64,000 nucleotides of DNA from Chryseobacterium ureilyticum (GTDB lineage Bacteria; Bacteroidota; Bacteroidia; Flavobacteriales; Weeksellaceae), in contig NZ_FTOL01000008.1 in the NCBI RefSeq assembly GCF_900156735.1, positions 179,554 through 243,553 of the forward strand, given 5' to 3'. Shown here piece by piece: positions 1 through 8,288 of this stretch (within the stretch, counting starts at the first letter, position 1; every line of letters starts with the position of its first letter). Under the pieces are notes generated by a model. It worked only from the letters and a program-made list of their open reading frames with translations, was not told the DNA's origin and searched no databases. A program made the position numbers and the translations under genes.

Positions 1-669
1 TACCTGAAAGAGCTTATAGGACTGCCTTTTGAGAGTACGGTTTTGTTGCAGGAAAGCATTTCTGAAGAAACCCTTACAAGCCTGTTGTTTACAGAGCAGA
101 ACGGCTCTCCTGTTTTTGAAGGCAGACCTGACATCAGGCAGAATATATCACAACAGGCTCTGGCTAAAAAACAGATTGATCTGGATAAAAGCCGTAGGCT
201 TCCCACACTGGATTTTATCAGCCAGTACCAGATTCAGGCTCAACATGACCATTTCAGGTTGAACCAATATACCTGGCCGAACAGTTTCTATGTGGGGCTA
301 CAGCTCAACATTCCTATATTCAGCGGTTTCAGGAACGATCACAAGGCAAAGCAGTCCACTATTGCATTGCAGGAACTGAAAATAGCAGGCGAACAGCTTA
401 ACAGTAAGGCACTGTTGGAATACCGTAAAGCTCAGGGAGACCTGCAAGAAGCCATGTCACGGATCAACGTTGCAAAAGATATTGTACAGGCATCAGAAAA
501 GAGCCTGGAACTGATAGATGCCCGTTACCGAAAGGGAGTTGGACGTTATCAGGACGTACTTGATGGTCAGTTCAGTCTGATACAGGCAAATAACAGCTAC
601 AATAAGGCAGTATATGATGCTTTCATTGCTTCGGCTGCACTGAAAAAAGCAATCGGCACTATACAATAG
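1..669 (+). CDS. TolC-family outer-membrane efflux protein, C-terminal part
   Basis: Reading frame 1 is open from the first base to the TAA at 667-669, so the gene starts outside the window. The visible 222 residues show the long amphipathic helices and short strands of the OEP/TolC fold: a strand-like stretch (FYVGLQLNIPIFSGF) followed by coiled-coil repeats and the typical ending with LxLIDARYRKGVGRYQDVLDGQ. Such proteins form the outer-membrane channel of tripartite RND or ABC efflux pumps. The pump and adaptor genes would be expected just upstream, out of view. The substrate is unknown. It probably belongs to the cargo of the mobile element. Confidence 0.85.
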   Translation, partial: YLKELIGLPFESTVLLQESISEETLTSLLFTEQNGSPVFEGRPDIRQNISQQALAKKQIDLDKSRRLPTLDFISQYQIQAQHDHFRLNQYTWPNSFYVGLQLNIPIFSGFRNDHKAKQSTIALQELKIAGEQLNSKALLEYRKAQGDLQEAMSRINVAKDIVQASEKSLELIDARYRKGVGRYQDVLDGQFSLIQANNSYNKAVYDAFIASAALKKAIGTIQ

Positions 670-712
670 AACCGGACTCATTAATACGATAAAAAACGAT
701 AACATTTAAAAT

Positions 713-1222
713 ATGACAAAAAGAATCGTAATGCTGTTAACACTTGCAGGGCTGGCTTTTACGGCGTGTCAAAACAATAAGAAACCGGACAACGAGAATG
801 CTTTGAAAGATGCTGTAAATACAACGGACACGGTGTTAAATACAGCAGACATTGCTTTCACATTAGCTAAAAACTATTTTGTAAATAATACAGTAACAAA
901 ACTGGAGCATCCCAGAATTGAAACACAGGAACAGTTTAATGAAATTTTTGGAATGGCGGCTCACATGGGAAATGATGGAAAGCCTACCGTTATTGATTTT
1001 TCCAAACAAAATGTATTGGCGGTTGTGCTTCCGGAAACGGACAGGGAGACGAAAATATACCCTGTAAGTTTACAGAGAGATGAAAACGGCGAAATCCTGC
1101 TGACCTATGGGGTAAAGGTGGGCGAAAAACAGACCCATACAACAAGACCGAATCTTGCGGTGATTATTGCCAAGTCGGAAAAGGGAAACGTCCGTTTAAA
1201 TGAAATAAAACTCTTGAAATAA
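713..1222 (+). CDS. Putative lipoprotein, unknown function
   Basis: The 169-residue product starts with a lipoprotein signal peptide: a basic start, a hydrophobic stretch and a lipobox LAFTAC, giving Cys19 as the lipidation site. The mature part is polar and has no motif I recognise. It sits 43 bp after the efflux gene and 22 bp before the DUF2147 gene on the same strand, so co-transcription with the cargo block is likely. Envelope location is well supported by the lipobox. No function is proposed. Confidence 0.7.
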   Translation: MTKRIVMLLTLAGLAFTACQNNKKPDNENALKDAVNTTDTVLNTADIAFTLAKNYFVNNTVTKLEHPRIETQEQFNEIFGMAAHMGNDGKPTVIDFSKQNVLAVVLPETDRETKIYPVSLQRDENGEILLTYGVKVGEKQTHTTRPNLAVIIAKSEKGNVRLNEIKLLK

Positions 1223-1244
1223 TTTATAACAAAAATAATAAAAC

Positions 1245-1655
1245 ATGAAAAATCTATTTTTAAGTTTTGCACTGCTGCTTATAGCATCGTTCACCTATGC
1301 ACAGGAAATAAAAGGAAAATGGCTGACAGACGACGGTGAAGCCATTGTAGAAATTTATCAGTCGGGAGACAAGTTCAATGGTAAGATCGTATGGCTGAAA
1401 GATGCCAATGATGCACAGGGCAAACCATTGACCGATCAGGAAAACCCGGACAAGTCCAAACGTAGCAAACCTCTTATCGGACTGCTTATGTTAACGGACT
1501 TTAAGCAGAACAACGGAAAATGGGAAGGTGGCAAAATCTATGATCCATCGGAAGGAAAGACCTATAAATGTACCATGTGGCTTGAAAATGGCAAGCTAAA
1601 GGTGCGGGGCTATGTCGGCATGTTCTACCAGACACAAACGTGGACACGAAAATAG
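1245..1655 (+). CDS. DUF2147 family secreted protein
   Basis: The 136-residue product has a Sec signal peptide ending FTYAQ. Its mature domain matches the DUF2147 pattern: an early GKWLTDDGEAIVEI segment, a central KIYDPSEGKTYKC motif and a terminal LKVRGYVGMFYQTQTWTR. This is a small lipocalin-like beta barrel family found in the periplasm or outer membrane of many Bacteroidetes and Proteobacteria. Its biochemical role is not established. It lies in tandem with the lipoprotein and ahead of the two-component genes. Confidence 0.8.
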   Translation: MKNLFLSFALLLIASFTYAQEIKGKWLTDDGEAIVEIYQSGDKFNGKIVWLKDANDAQGKPLTDQENPDKSKRSKPLIGLLMLTDFKQNNGKWEGGKIYDPSEGKTYKCTMWLENGKLKVRGYVGMFYQTQTWTRK

Positions 1656-1722
1656 CAGGTGAATGTTAATTGCTAATGCATATCACGGTCAGCTCAACGA
1701 TAATGTTTAAATTCGTACTGTT

Positions 1723-2748
1723 ATGACATTTCAAAAAAAGGGATTTAAGTTTATCGGTTACTTTATCATCGGAGTAGTGTTCTATGGAATGCTGCTCCTG
1801 ATAAACCCGTGGGATTATCCGCTCACAAAAGAGTTCGTGCTCGAAGTGCTCCGTGATCTGGCGGTGACTTTCATCGGTGTGTTGACCATAATGGAAAGCA
1901 GTTTTTGGGTCAGCAAAAAGCTGGATAAACATTTCCCGTGGCGTTCTGCACTTACCAAAAGGATTTTTATTCAGATCGGTATATTGATGGTTATCGTCAG
2001 TTCCGTACTGTTTCTTTCACGGCTGTTGATCCCCGATGCATACTATGATGAAACAACGGTTCGGCAGGTATTTGTAACCGGAACAGTTATGTGCATACTT
2101 TTTTCTGCGGTATTTACGGCTGCTTCGTTCTTCATCCAATGGAATACGGCGACGGTCACGCTGGCGAAGTATGAAGAAAAAGTGGCTAAGGCAGAACTGG
2201 AATTTTTGAAAATGCAGATAGATCCTCATTTTCTCTTTAATAATTTCAGTACGCTTACTTCCCTGATAGAAGAGGATTCACAGTTGGCGGTTGAATATGT
2301 ACAGCAACTTTCAAATATCTACAGGCACGTACTGAAAGACAAAGAACACCATGTAGTTCCGCTGAAAGAGGAACTGGAATTTATACGTTCTTATCTGTTT
2401 CTGTACGAAGCAAGGTATCAGGAAAGTCTGATGGTGAAAATTGATATACCGGACAGCCTTATGAACAAAGGCATTGCCACGGCAACCATGCAGTTATTGG
2501 TTGAAAATGCTATCAAACACAATTCGATCAGCAGGCAAAGCCCTTTAAAAATAGAAATACTTGCTGACCAGGACGGTATCGTAATAAAGAACAACATTAA
2601 CCCTGTGACTACCCAAAGAGCCAGCAAAGGCATTGGTTTGAAAAATATAACAGAAAGGTATCAGCTTCTCGGAAACGAAGTGGTTTCGATAAAGCACGAT
2701 GATGATTTCTTTTGGGTGAGGGTTCCATTTTTAGAACTTAAGCGATGA
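1723..2748 (+). CDS. LytS-type sensor histidine kinase
   Basis: The 341-residue membrane kinase has four hydrophobic segments in the first 145 residues. A His_kinase domain of the LytS/YehU type follows, with the phosphoacceptor motif QIDPHFLFNN (His169), the N-box LLVENAIKHN and a G-box GIGLKNITERY. It overlaps the downstream regulator gene by 4 bp (ATGA), so the two are translationally coupled and form a pair. The sensed signal is unknown. The absence of a large extracytoplasmic loop suggests membrane or intramembrane sensing, which is inference. Confidence 0.9.
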   Translation: MTFQKKGFKFIGYFIIGVVFYGMLLLINPWDYPLTKEFVLEVLRDLAVTFIGVLTIMESSFWVSKKLDKHFPWRSALTKRIFIQIGILMVIVSSVLFLSRLLIPDAYYDETTVRQVFVTGTVMCILFSAVFTAASFFIQWNTATVTLAKYEEKVAKAELEFLKMQIDPHFLFNNFSTLTSLIEEDSQLAVEYVQQLSNIYRHVLKDKEHHVVPLKEELEFIRSYLFLYEARYQESLMVKIDIPDSLMNKGIATATMQLLVENAIKHNSISRQSPLKIEILADQDGIVIKNNINPVTTQRASKGIGLKNITERYQLLGNEVVSIKHDDDFFWVRVPFLELKR

Positions 2749-3503
2749 TAAAAGCAATAATAATTGAGGATGAACTGTTGACAGCCAACCGACTGAAACG
2801 GCTTATTTCAAAGGTTCGGGAAGACATTGAAATCGTGGCTATATTACACACGGTTAAGGAAACGCTGGAATGGCTCTCCGCTAACGATGAGCCGGATCTG
2901 TATTTCATGGACATTCAGTTGTCGGATGGTCTCAGCTTTGACATTTTTTCCGAATTTGATATTCAGAAGCCCGTCATTTTTACCACGGCTTACGACGAAT
3001 ATGCGATCAAGGCATTCAAAGCAAATGGCATCGATTATTTGCTAAAACCCGTAGCGATAGAAGATATTAAGCAAAGCCTGATGAGGTATCGTCAGTTGAA
3101 TCCGGTAACTGCTATCCCCGATCTTCAACTTCTCCTTAAAGATATTTCAGCGAACCCAACGAGGTTTAAGAACAATTTTCTGATAGAGTGGAGAGACAGG
3201 TTACTGACGATCTCTAAAGATGAGGTCGCCTATTTTCAGCTCTCCAATAAATTAACGCATCTGGTTACGCTGGATAATAAGCCCCATGTGCTTTCCTCCA
3301 CGTTAGACTTGCTGGAAAAAGAGGTTGACCCTTATACCTTTTTTCGGATAAACCGTCAGTTCATCGTTTCAAGAAAATGTATACGGCAGATACATATTTA
3401 TTTTGGCAACCGTCTTAAGCTCGTGCTTTCCCCTCAGCCTGATGAAGATGTCATTGTGAGCAGAGACCGTGTACCTGACTTTAAAGCCTGGCTGGATAGT
3501 TGA
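2745..3503 (+). CDS. LytTR-family response regulator
   Basis: The 252-residue product joins an N-terminal receiver domain to a C-terminal LytTR DNA-binding domain. The receiver has an acidic IIIEDE start, phosphoacceptor Asp56 in the segment YFMDIQLSDG, and a later Lys in YLLKPV. The LytTR domain lies at about 150-250, with the typical FFRINRQFIVSRKCI segment. It is the partner of the overlapping LytS-type kinase. The next genes on the strand encode outer-membrane proteins, so the pair probably controls envelope or efflux cargo. That link rests only on proximity. Confidence 0.9.
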   Translation: MIKAIIIEDELLTANRLKRLISKVREDIEIVAILHTVKETLEWLSANDEPDLYFMDIQLSDGLSFDIFSEFDIQKPVIFTTAYDEYAIKAFKANGIDYLLKPVAIEDIKQSLMRYRQLNPVTAIPDLQLLLKDISANPTRFKNNFLIEWRDRLLTISKDEVAYFQLSNKLTHLVTLDNKPHVLSSTLDLLEKEVDPYTFFRINRQFIVSRKCIRQIHIYFGNRLKLVLSPQPDEDVIVSRDRVPDFKAWLDS

Positions 3504-3538
3504 TCCAGCCCGTCCTATCGTTTTAAAAAAGAATACAA

Positions 3539-4696
3539 ATGAGATTACTATTTTTCTGGCCGGCATGCCGGCATGAATCCCTATTGCCTTTTTTTATTGC
3601 CTTTTTTCCACTGTTCAGCATGGCTCAGGAAGATTCCCTCCGACAGGCTCCTGCCCGTAATCCGCTGGTCATTGAGTTCGATCTGGAAAACGGTGGAATC
3701 CTGAAACAAAAGGAACTGAGGGATATGACCTATAAGGATGCCTACTATCAGGGAGCCAACCTGAGGATCGGCTGGAAACAGAACAGTAAGCGGTATGCCT
3801 ATAATGCACTCTACAATAACCCCATCTATGGCGTGGGGATCTATTCGGGTACCTTTAACAACGACATTATAGGAAATCCGTTCGCCGTGTACGGCTTCGT
3901 GCAGGTTCCCTTTTCCCCGGAAAGTGACCGCAGATGGTCGTTTGACTACCGGATCGCACTGGGTCTGACAGGTAACTTCAAACCCTATGACAAGGTTGAC
4001 AATCCATTGAACCTGGCAATTGGCTCCCGGAACAACGTTTTTATCGATTTTGGCCTTCGTGCACAGTACCGCCTCCATGCAAAATGGAAGGCAGGGATCG
4101 GCGTGTCGTTCCACCATTTTTCAAACGGAGCCATGGCACTGCCTAACCGAGGTATCAATCTGGTGCCACTGTCACTTTCGGTCAGCTATCAGCCACATCC
4201 GGAAGCTATGATAAGGCACGATGCCCCTATCGCACCATTTCCAAAAAAATGGCTGTACCACATCAATCTCGGGACGGGTGTCAAACAGCTCAGTCCCGAC
4301 TCGGACGACAGCTACCTCAAAGCGACTATCGGGATCTATGCCAGCAGGCACGTATCCCACAAATGGCGTCTGGGAGCCGGAGTGGACTTTTATTATTCTG
4401 GTTCTGGGAACGATAGCAAAGTGGCGGGCAGAAAGGCAGGAGCCTTTGGCTCCCAGTTTTCGGGAGGGCCGACCCTGTATATCGTACATATCCTGGATGA
4501 ACGCCTTGTGCTAAACGGAAATATCGGCTATTACCTGCACAGGCAGGAGTTCAACGGTGAGGTAAATCCCTTTTTCCTAAGGGCTGGAGCTCGGTATTAC
4601 GTGTATAAAAATATCAATGCCGGGGTATCCATCAAAGCACATATGGGCAAGGCTGATTTTGTCGAATGGACAGTGGGTTATACCATCAATAGATAA
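3539..4696 (+). CDS. PagL-like acyloxyacyl hydrolase / lipid A deacylase
   Basis: The 385-residue product has a signal peptide ending FSMAQ and a body rich in alternating beta-barrel strands. Near residue 185 it carries FHHFSNGA, matching the His-x-Ser-Asn catalytic signature of the PagL lipid A 3-O-deacylase family. A PagL-like enzyme would remove an acyl chain from lipid A in the outer membrane and alter resistance or immune recognition. It is longer than classical PagL (about 185 residues), as Bacteroidetes versions often are. It follows the two-component genes by 35 bp. A plain outer-membrane barrel without activity cannot be excluded. Confidence 0.7.
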   Translation: MRLLFFWPACRHESLLPFFIAFFPLFSMAQEDSLRQAPARNPLVIEFDLENGGILKQKELRDMTYKDAYYQGANLRIGWKQNSKRYAYNALYNNPIYGVGIYSGTFNNDIIGNPFAVYGFVQVPFSPESDRRWSFDYRIALGLTGNFKPYDKVDNPLNLAIGSRNNVFIDFGLRAQYRLHAKWKAGIGVSFHHFSNGAMALPNRGINLVPLSLSVSYQPHPEAMIRHDAPIAPFPKKWLYHINLGTGVKQLSPDSDDSYLKATIGIYASRHVSHKWRLGAGVDFYYSGSGNDSKVAGRKAGAFGSQFSGGPTLYIVHILDERLVLNGNIGYYLHRQEFNGEVNPFFLRAGARYYVYKNINAGVSIKAHMGKADFVEWTVGYTINR

Positions 4697-4708
4697 TTTC
4701 ATAAAATC

Positions 4709-6008
4709 ATGAAAGTAGTGAAAAATAAAAAAGAATGCTTAACATTCAGTAATGAGTGTCCCCAATGGCCCATGCGGATAAGAGCAGGGATGCAGTGGAC
4801 AGTACTGTGCCTCAGTTTCCTCCCTCTGGCACTTCATGCTCAGACTCCCACAGATTCTACTGGCATTGAAGCCAAACAGGATACCATTAAGCAGAAGGAT
4901 CTGTTTGATGTCATCGAAAAGATGTTTAATATACATACCTCCGGAACCTCGTGACACCACGGATAAGCCATTCAGCTTTTCCGTACTGCCATTGACTACA
5001 GATGTTCCCGGAGGTGGCAGGGCTTTGGTCACCACGGTAACAGGAAGTTTTTATCTCGGAAGCCGAAAAAACACGAATTTATCCGAAGTCTGGTTTGTTC
5101 CCTATTTCGATTTTGAGGGCAGGTATGGACTCCCTGTACGTTCCTACATCTGGCTGGATCGTAACAAATGGGCTTTACGAGGCGATATGCGGATTTTGAA
5201 ATACCCGGAATACACCTACGGATTAGGAAAGCTAAAAACTGATGATGACAAGTTATTAGTCGATAGGTCATATCTGCGTGTTTACCAGCAAATATTCAGA
5301 CAGGTTTCTCCCGGACTGTTGTTAGGGGTTGGATATCATCTTGATGTCAATTCAAAGATTAAAACAAACTCCCAAGACCCAACACTTACACAATTTTCCG
5401 GATACAATTATGGAACCACGAACGGAACAACCAGCACCTCCTCCGGTATCAGCTTCGATTTACTATATGATACGAGGGGTAGTTCGATAAATGCATCAAA
5501 GGGAAGCTACTTAAATATTACGTACAGGATGAATCCCGAATTTATGGGTAGTGATCGTTATTGGCATTCTTTGTATGTGGATGCCAAAAAATATTACAGA
5601 TTGACCAAGTCTCCTGAACGGCAGAACCTGATCGCATTATGGAGCTATTACTGGACAACATTTAATTCCAATGCTCCTTATTTTGATCTGCCATCCATTG
5701 GATGGGATGATTTCAATACTTCGGGTCGTGGTTTTCAGCAGAGCAGGTTTCGTGCGAAATCCCTGTTTTATCTGGAAGCGGAATATAGAAAGGACATCAC
5801 ACGTGATGGACTGCTCGGATTTACACTGTTTTCAAACCTCAATAGCACAGAGGACTATAAAAATCCGCTGTTCTCTAAATGGAGTTTAGGCGTCGGTGGT
5901 GGGCTAAGGATTAAGGTCGATAAATTATCCGGCACAAATATATCGTTGGATTATGGTTTCAGCCGTGGCTACCACGGCTTTTACATAACATTGGGGGAAT
6001 ATTTTTAA
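4709..6008 (+). pseudogene. BamA/TamA-like outer-membrane barrel gene, frameshifted
   Basis: The gene begins in one frame with a signal peptide (LPLALHAQ) and the natural continuation KQKDLFDVIEKMFNI, then stops at 4952-4954. The long downstream part reads in the next frame from about 4930. It encodes some 350 residues of barrel sequence of the BamA/TamA surface-antigen type, with LGVGGGLRIKV near the end and a terminal aromatic YITLGEYF. Joining the frames needs a one-base correction at about 4930-4950. Either the gene is inactivated or the sequence has an error there. It follows the PagL-like gene by 12 bp and is probably cargo of the element. Confidence 0.8.
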
Positions 6009-6071
6009 TCTTCTGTGGCTACGCCTGTATAGACTTTTCCTTTTAAACCAAAAACACTAAAATAAAGCTGA

Positions 6072-6896
6072 ATGAATAAATTTTTGAATGAAAAACTCCA
6101 TAGTCTGGAAACCACAATTCATGAATGTGAGTTGGAAACCGATTATTCCATACAACGTATAGAAACCATTATTCACCTCATTGTAAACTGTCTGTCTGAA
6201 GTAAAAGAATATGTTCTAAAAAGAGGTTTTAAGAATACAGATGAAGAAATCCGTTTTTTCAAGTATCAGAAGCCTGCAATTGTGGCAAAGCTCGTTTACT
6301 ACAATGCCATTTATAAAATTGAAACCAAAAAGCCAAACAATAGTAAGGCTATAAAAAAATATCTAAATGAAGAATTGAGAAAACTCAAAAAGTATTTTGA
6401 CAACAATCTCGAATTTTATAAATACTACCGGACTAATAATTCTTTCATTGATGACAAGCTCTTTATCAGAGGTAAATATGATATAAAATTGAGTCTGGAT
6501 ACTGTTTATTTTGAAACCGACCACAGATTTTCCACGTCTCATGATTACAAAGCGGCGAAGATTATAGCTAATGACCTGATACGGGTTTATCTTGAAGATC
6601 AGCTTCATAACACGCATCAAAATAAGACTTCTGAAAAGCCTGTACTGAACTGGACAGGTAGCAAAACAGCATTAACGGAGTTGATATATGCTCTATATGC
6701 ACACGGCATATTTGACAATGGAAATGCCGACATCAAGGTTATTGCCAAAACATTTGAAAGCACATTTAATATTGACTTAGGAGATTTTTATCATACATTT
6801 TTGGAACTGAAAGCCCGAAAAATAAACCGAACGAAATTCCTTGACAACTTACGTGATGCACTGATTAGAAAAATGGATGAGTACGATGATAAGTAG
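6072..6896 (+). CDS. RteC-domain protein (first copy)
   Basis: The 274-residue, mainly helical product matches the RteC family. Shared features with the second copy in this window include YYNAIYKIET, FYKYYR, an FE-D--FST segment near residue 155, KIIANDLI, and a C-terminal ALTELIYALYA. In CTnDOT, RteC activates excision genes after tetracycline induction, and related proteins are scattered through Bacteroidetes ICEs, often as orphans. Here no rteA/rteB pair adjoins it. It lies 63 bp after the frameshifted barrel gene, and its lower G+C than the flanking genes suggests a separate origin. Confidence 0.85.
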   Translation: MNKFLNEKLHSLETTIHECELETDYSIQRIETIIHLIVNCLSEVKEYVLKRGFKNTDEEIRFFKYQKPAIVAKLVYYNAIYKIETKKPNNSKAIKKYLNEELRKLKKYFDNNLEFYKYYRTNNSFIDDKLFIRGKYDIKLSLDTVYFETDHRFSTSHDYKAAKIIANDLIRVYLEDQLHNTHQNKTSEKPVLNWTGSKTALTELIYALYAHGIFDNGNADIKVIAKTFESTFNIDLGDFYHTFLELKARKINRTKFLDNLRDALIRKMDEYDDK

Positions 6897-7054
6897 TTTT
6901 GTTTGATAATACCCGCAATGTAGTTTATCCATAAGATATAAACATTTGCTTATTTGAATTTGATAACTTTGCAGGATGAAACGGAAAGGAAACCATCTAA
7001 GATAATGAGTAAATAACCAGGACAATATCTAAGTCTGTAAGACAATAAAAAATC

Positions 7055-7783
7055 GTGAAAAAACACATAAAAATAGGGTTTTCGGACATTGGCGGGATTT
7101 ATATCGGTAAAGACATCCAGACCAGCGAACATCTGCATCACGCTATTACCGTTGCTGTATCGTTTTCAGATGAAATTGATTATTGGTGTGAGCGGCAAAA
7201 GGTTTCCTGCAAGGGAGTAATTATGCAGGCTAACACTATCCGAAAACTTGTCAATCCTGATAACAGCTACATTGCTTTTATCCATATCGAGCCTTTCTCT
7301 GAACAAGGCTTAAAACTAACCGACAGAAAAGAGCCCTTCAAACAATTATCGCTTATTCAGGTAAAAAATATAACCAAACGTTTAGAAAAATGGCTTTCAG
7401 ATGAGCAGAATGACGAGAGCTTGACCAAAAAAATAATTGACAAAATTATTTCCGAAATTGGCTATACTTCTGGTATTGCGATAGACAAAAGAATTAGAAA
7501 AGCAATAGATAAAATCCGAAAAACAGAAGACATAACGCTCAAACAGATTTCTGAACACAGCCATTTATCAATGTATCGGTTTTCTCATCTTTTCAAACAG
7601 CAAACAGGAATATCTTTTAGAGAGTTTGTTTTATATACGAAATTAGTCAAATCCCTAAAAGCAGTTTATCAAAAACAGAGCCTTACACACTCTTCTTATT
7701 TAGGTGGTTTTTCAGACCAAGCACATTTTACACGAACATATTATAAGGCATTCGGCATATTGCCCTCTCAAAGCGTAAAATAG
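7055..7783 (+). CDS. AraC-family transcriptional regulator
   Basis: The 242-residue product has a poorly conserved N-terminal ligand-type domain and a C-terminal AraC double helix-turn-helix at about 145-240. Visible motifs are LKQISEHSHLSMYRFSHLFKQ, the first helix pair, and GFSDQAHFTRTYYKAFGILPS, the signature second pair. I use the GTG start at 7055 because no ATG fits before residue 57. A TAACTTTG -7-like box lies at 6964-6971. The VOC gene follows after 59 bp on the same strand and may be its target. Confidence 0.85.
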   Translation: MKKHIKIGFSDIGGIYIGKDIQTSEHLHHAITVAVSFSDEIDYWCERQKVSCKGVIMQANTIRKLVNPDNSYIAFIHIEPFSEQGLKLTDRKEPFKQLSLIQVKNITKRLEKWLSDEQNDESLTKKIIDKIISEIGYTSGIAIDKRIRKAIDKIRKTEDITLKQISEHSHLSMYRFSHLFKQQTGISFREFVLYTKLVKSLKAVYQKQSLTHSSYLGGFSDQAHFTRTYYKAFGILPSQSVK

Positions 7784-7842
7784 CAACTCCGTTCAATTTT
7801 ATGGCAGGGTTAATAACAATCTTTGCCTAAAAATAATTGAAT

Positions 7843-8247
7843 ATGAAAACATTAGTTGCTTATTTTACGATTAAAGGCAGAACAGAAGAAGCCTTGAAAT
7901 TCTATGAAGATTGTTTTGGAGGACAGACAATTTTTGTACAACGGTATTCAGAAACACCTTATCAGGTATCGGAAGCCTATAAGAACAAAATTGCCCACGC
8001 TGAATTTAAAGCGGAAAACGTTCATTTCTATATTTCTGACGGTTTTGAAAAGGAAGAAATCAGTTTTGGAAACGGTATTGGAATGACAGTAAATTTTGAT
8101 AATCCTGATGAACAAAAATCAGTTTTTGAGAAATTGAAAATTGACGGAAATGTAACATTTGATTTTTTCCAAACAACGATTGACACCAACCTGGTGTGTG
8201 TCATAGATAAGTTTGGGGTACATTGGTATCTGAACTATGTAAAATAA
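7843..8247 (+). CDS. VOC (glyoxalase/PhnB-like) family protein
   Basis: The 134-residue product has the betaalphabetabetabeta repeats of the vicinal-oxygen-chelate fold, close to the PhnB/3-demethylubiquinone-like branch. It begins with LVAYFTIKGRTEEALKFYED, has AHAEFKAENVHFYISDG in the middle and ends in DKFGVHWYLNY. Members bind metals or small molecules, or act as resistance proteins, and the substrate here is unknown. The start is set at ATG 7843. A TTG two codons upstream is possible but weaker. It may form an operon with the preceding AraC gene. Confidence 0.85.
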   Translation: MKTLVAYFTIKGRTEEALKFYEDCFGGQTIFVQRYSETPYQVSEAYKNKIAHAEFKAENVHFYISDGFEKEEISFGNGIGMTVNFDNPDEQKSVFEKLKIDGNVTFDFFQTTIDTNLVCVIDKFGVHWYLNYVK

Positions 8248-8259
8248 CGTCTGCCAAGA

Positions 8260-8288
8260 AAAAGGGAGCTTATAAAAAGCCCCTTTTA
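8260..8288. terminator. Bidirectional terminator between convergent genes
   Basis: A hairpin with AAAAGG and GCTT arms pairing with AAGC and CCTTTT lies between the VOC gene and the convergent methylase-helicase gene. A-rich and T-rich flanks let it serve both strands. Confidence 0.6.

Noticed and set aside
3581..4117. 178-codon minus-strand frame opposite the PagL-like gene
   Set aside because: The plus-strand gene has a signal peptide and catalytic motif; the antisense frame shows nothing recognisable.
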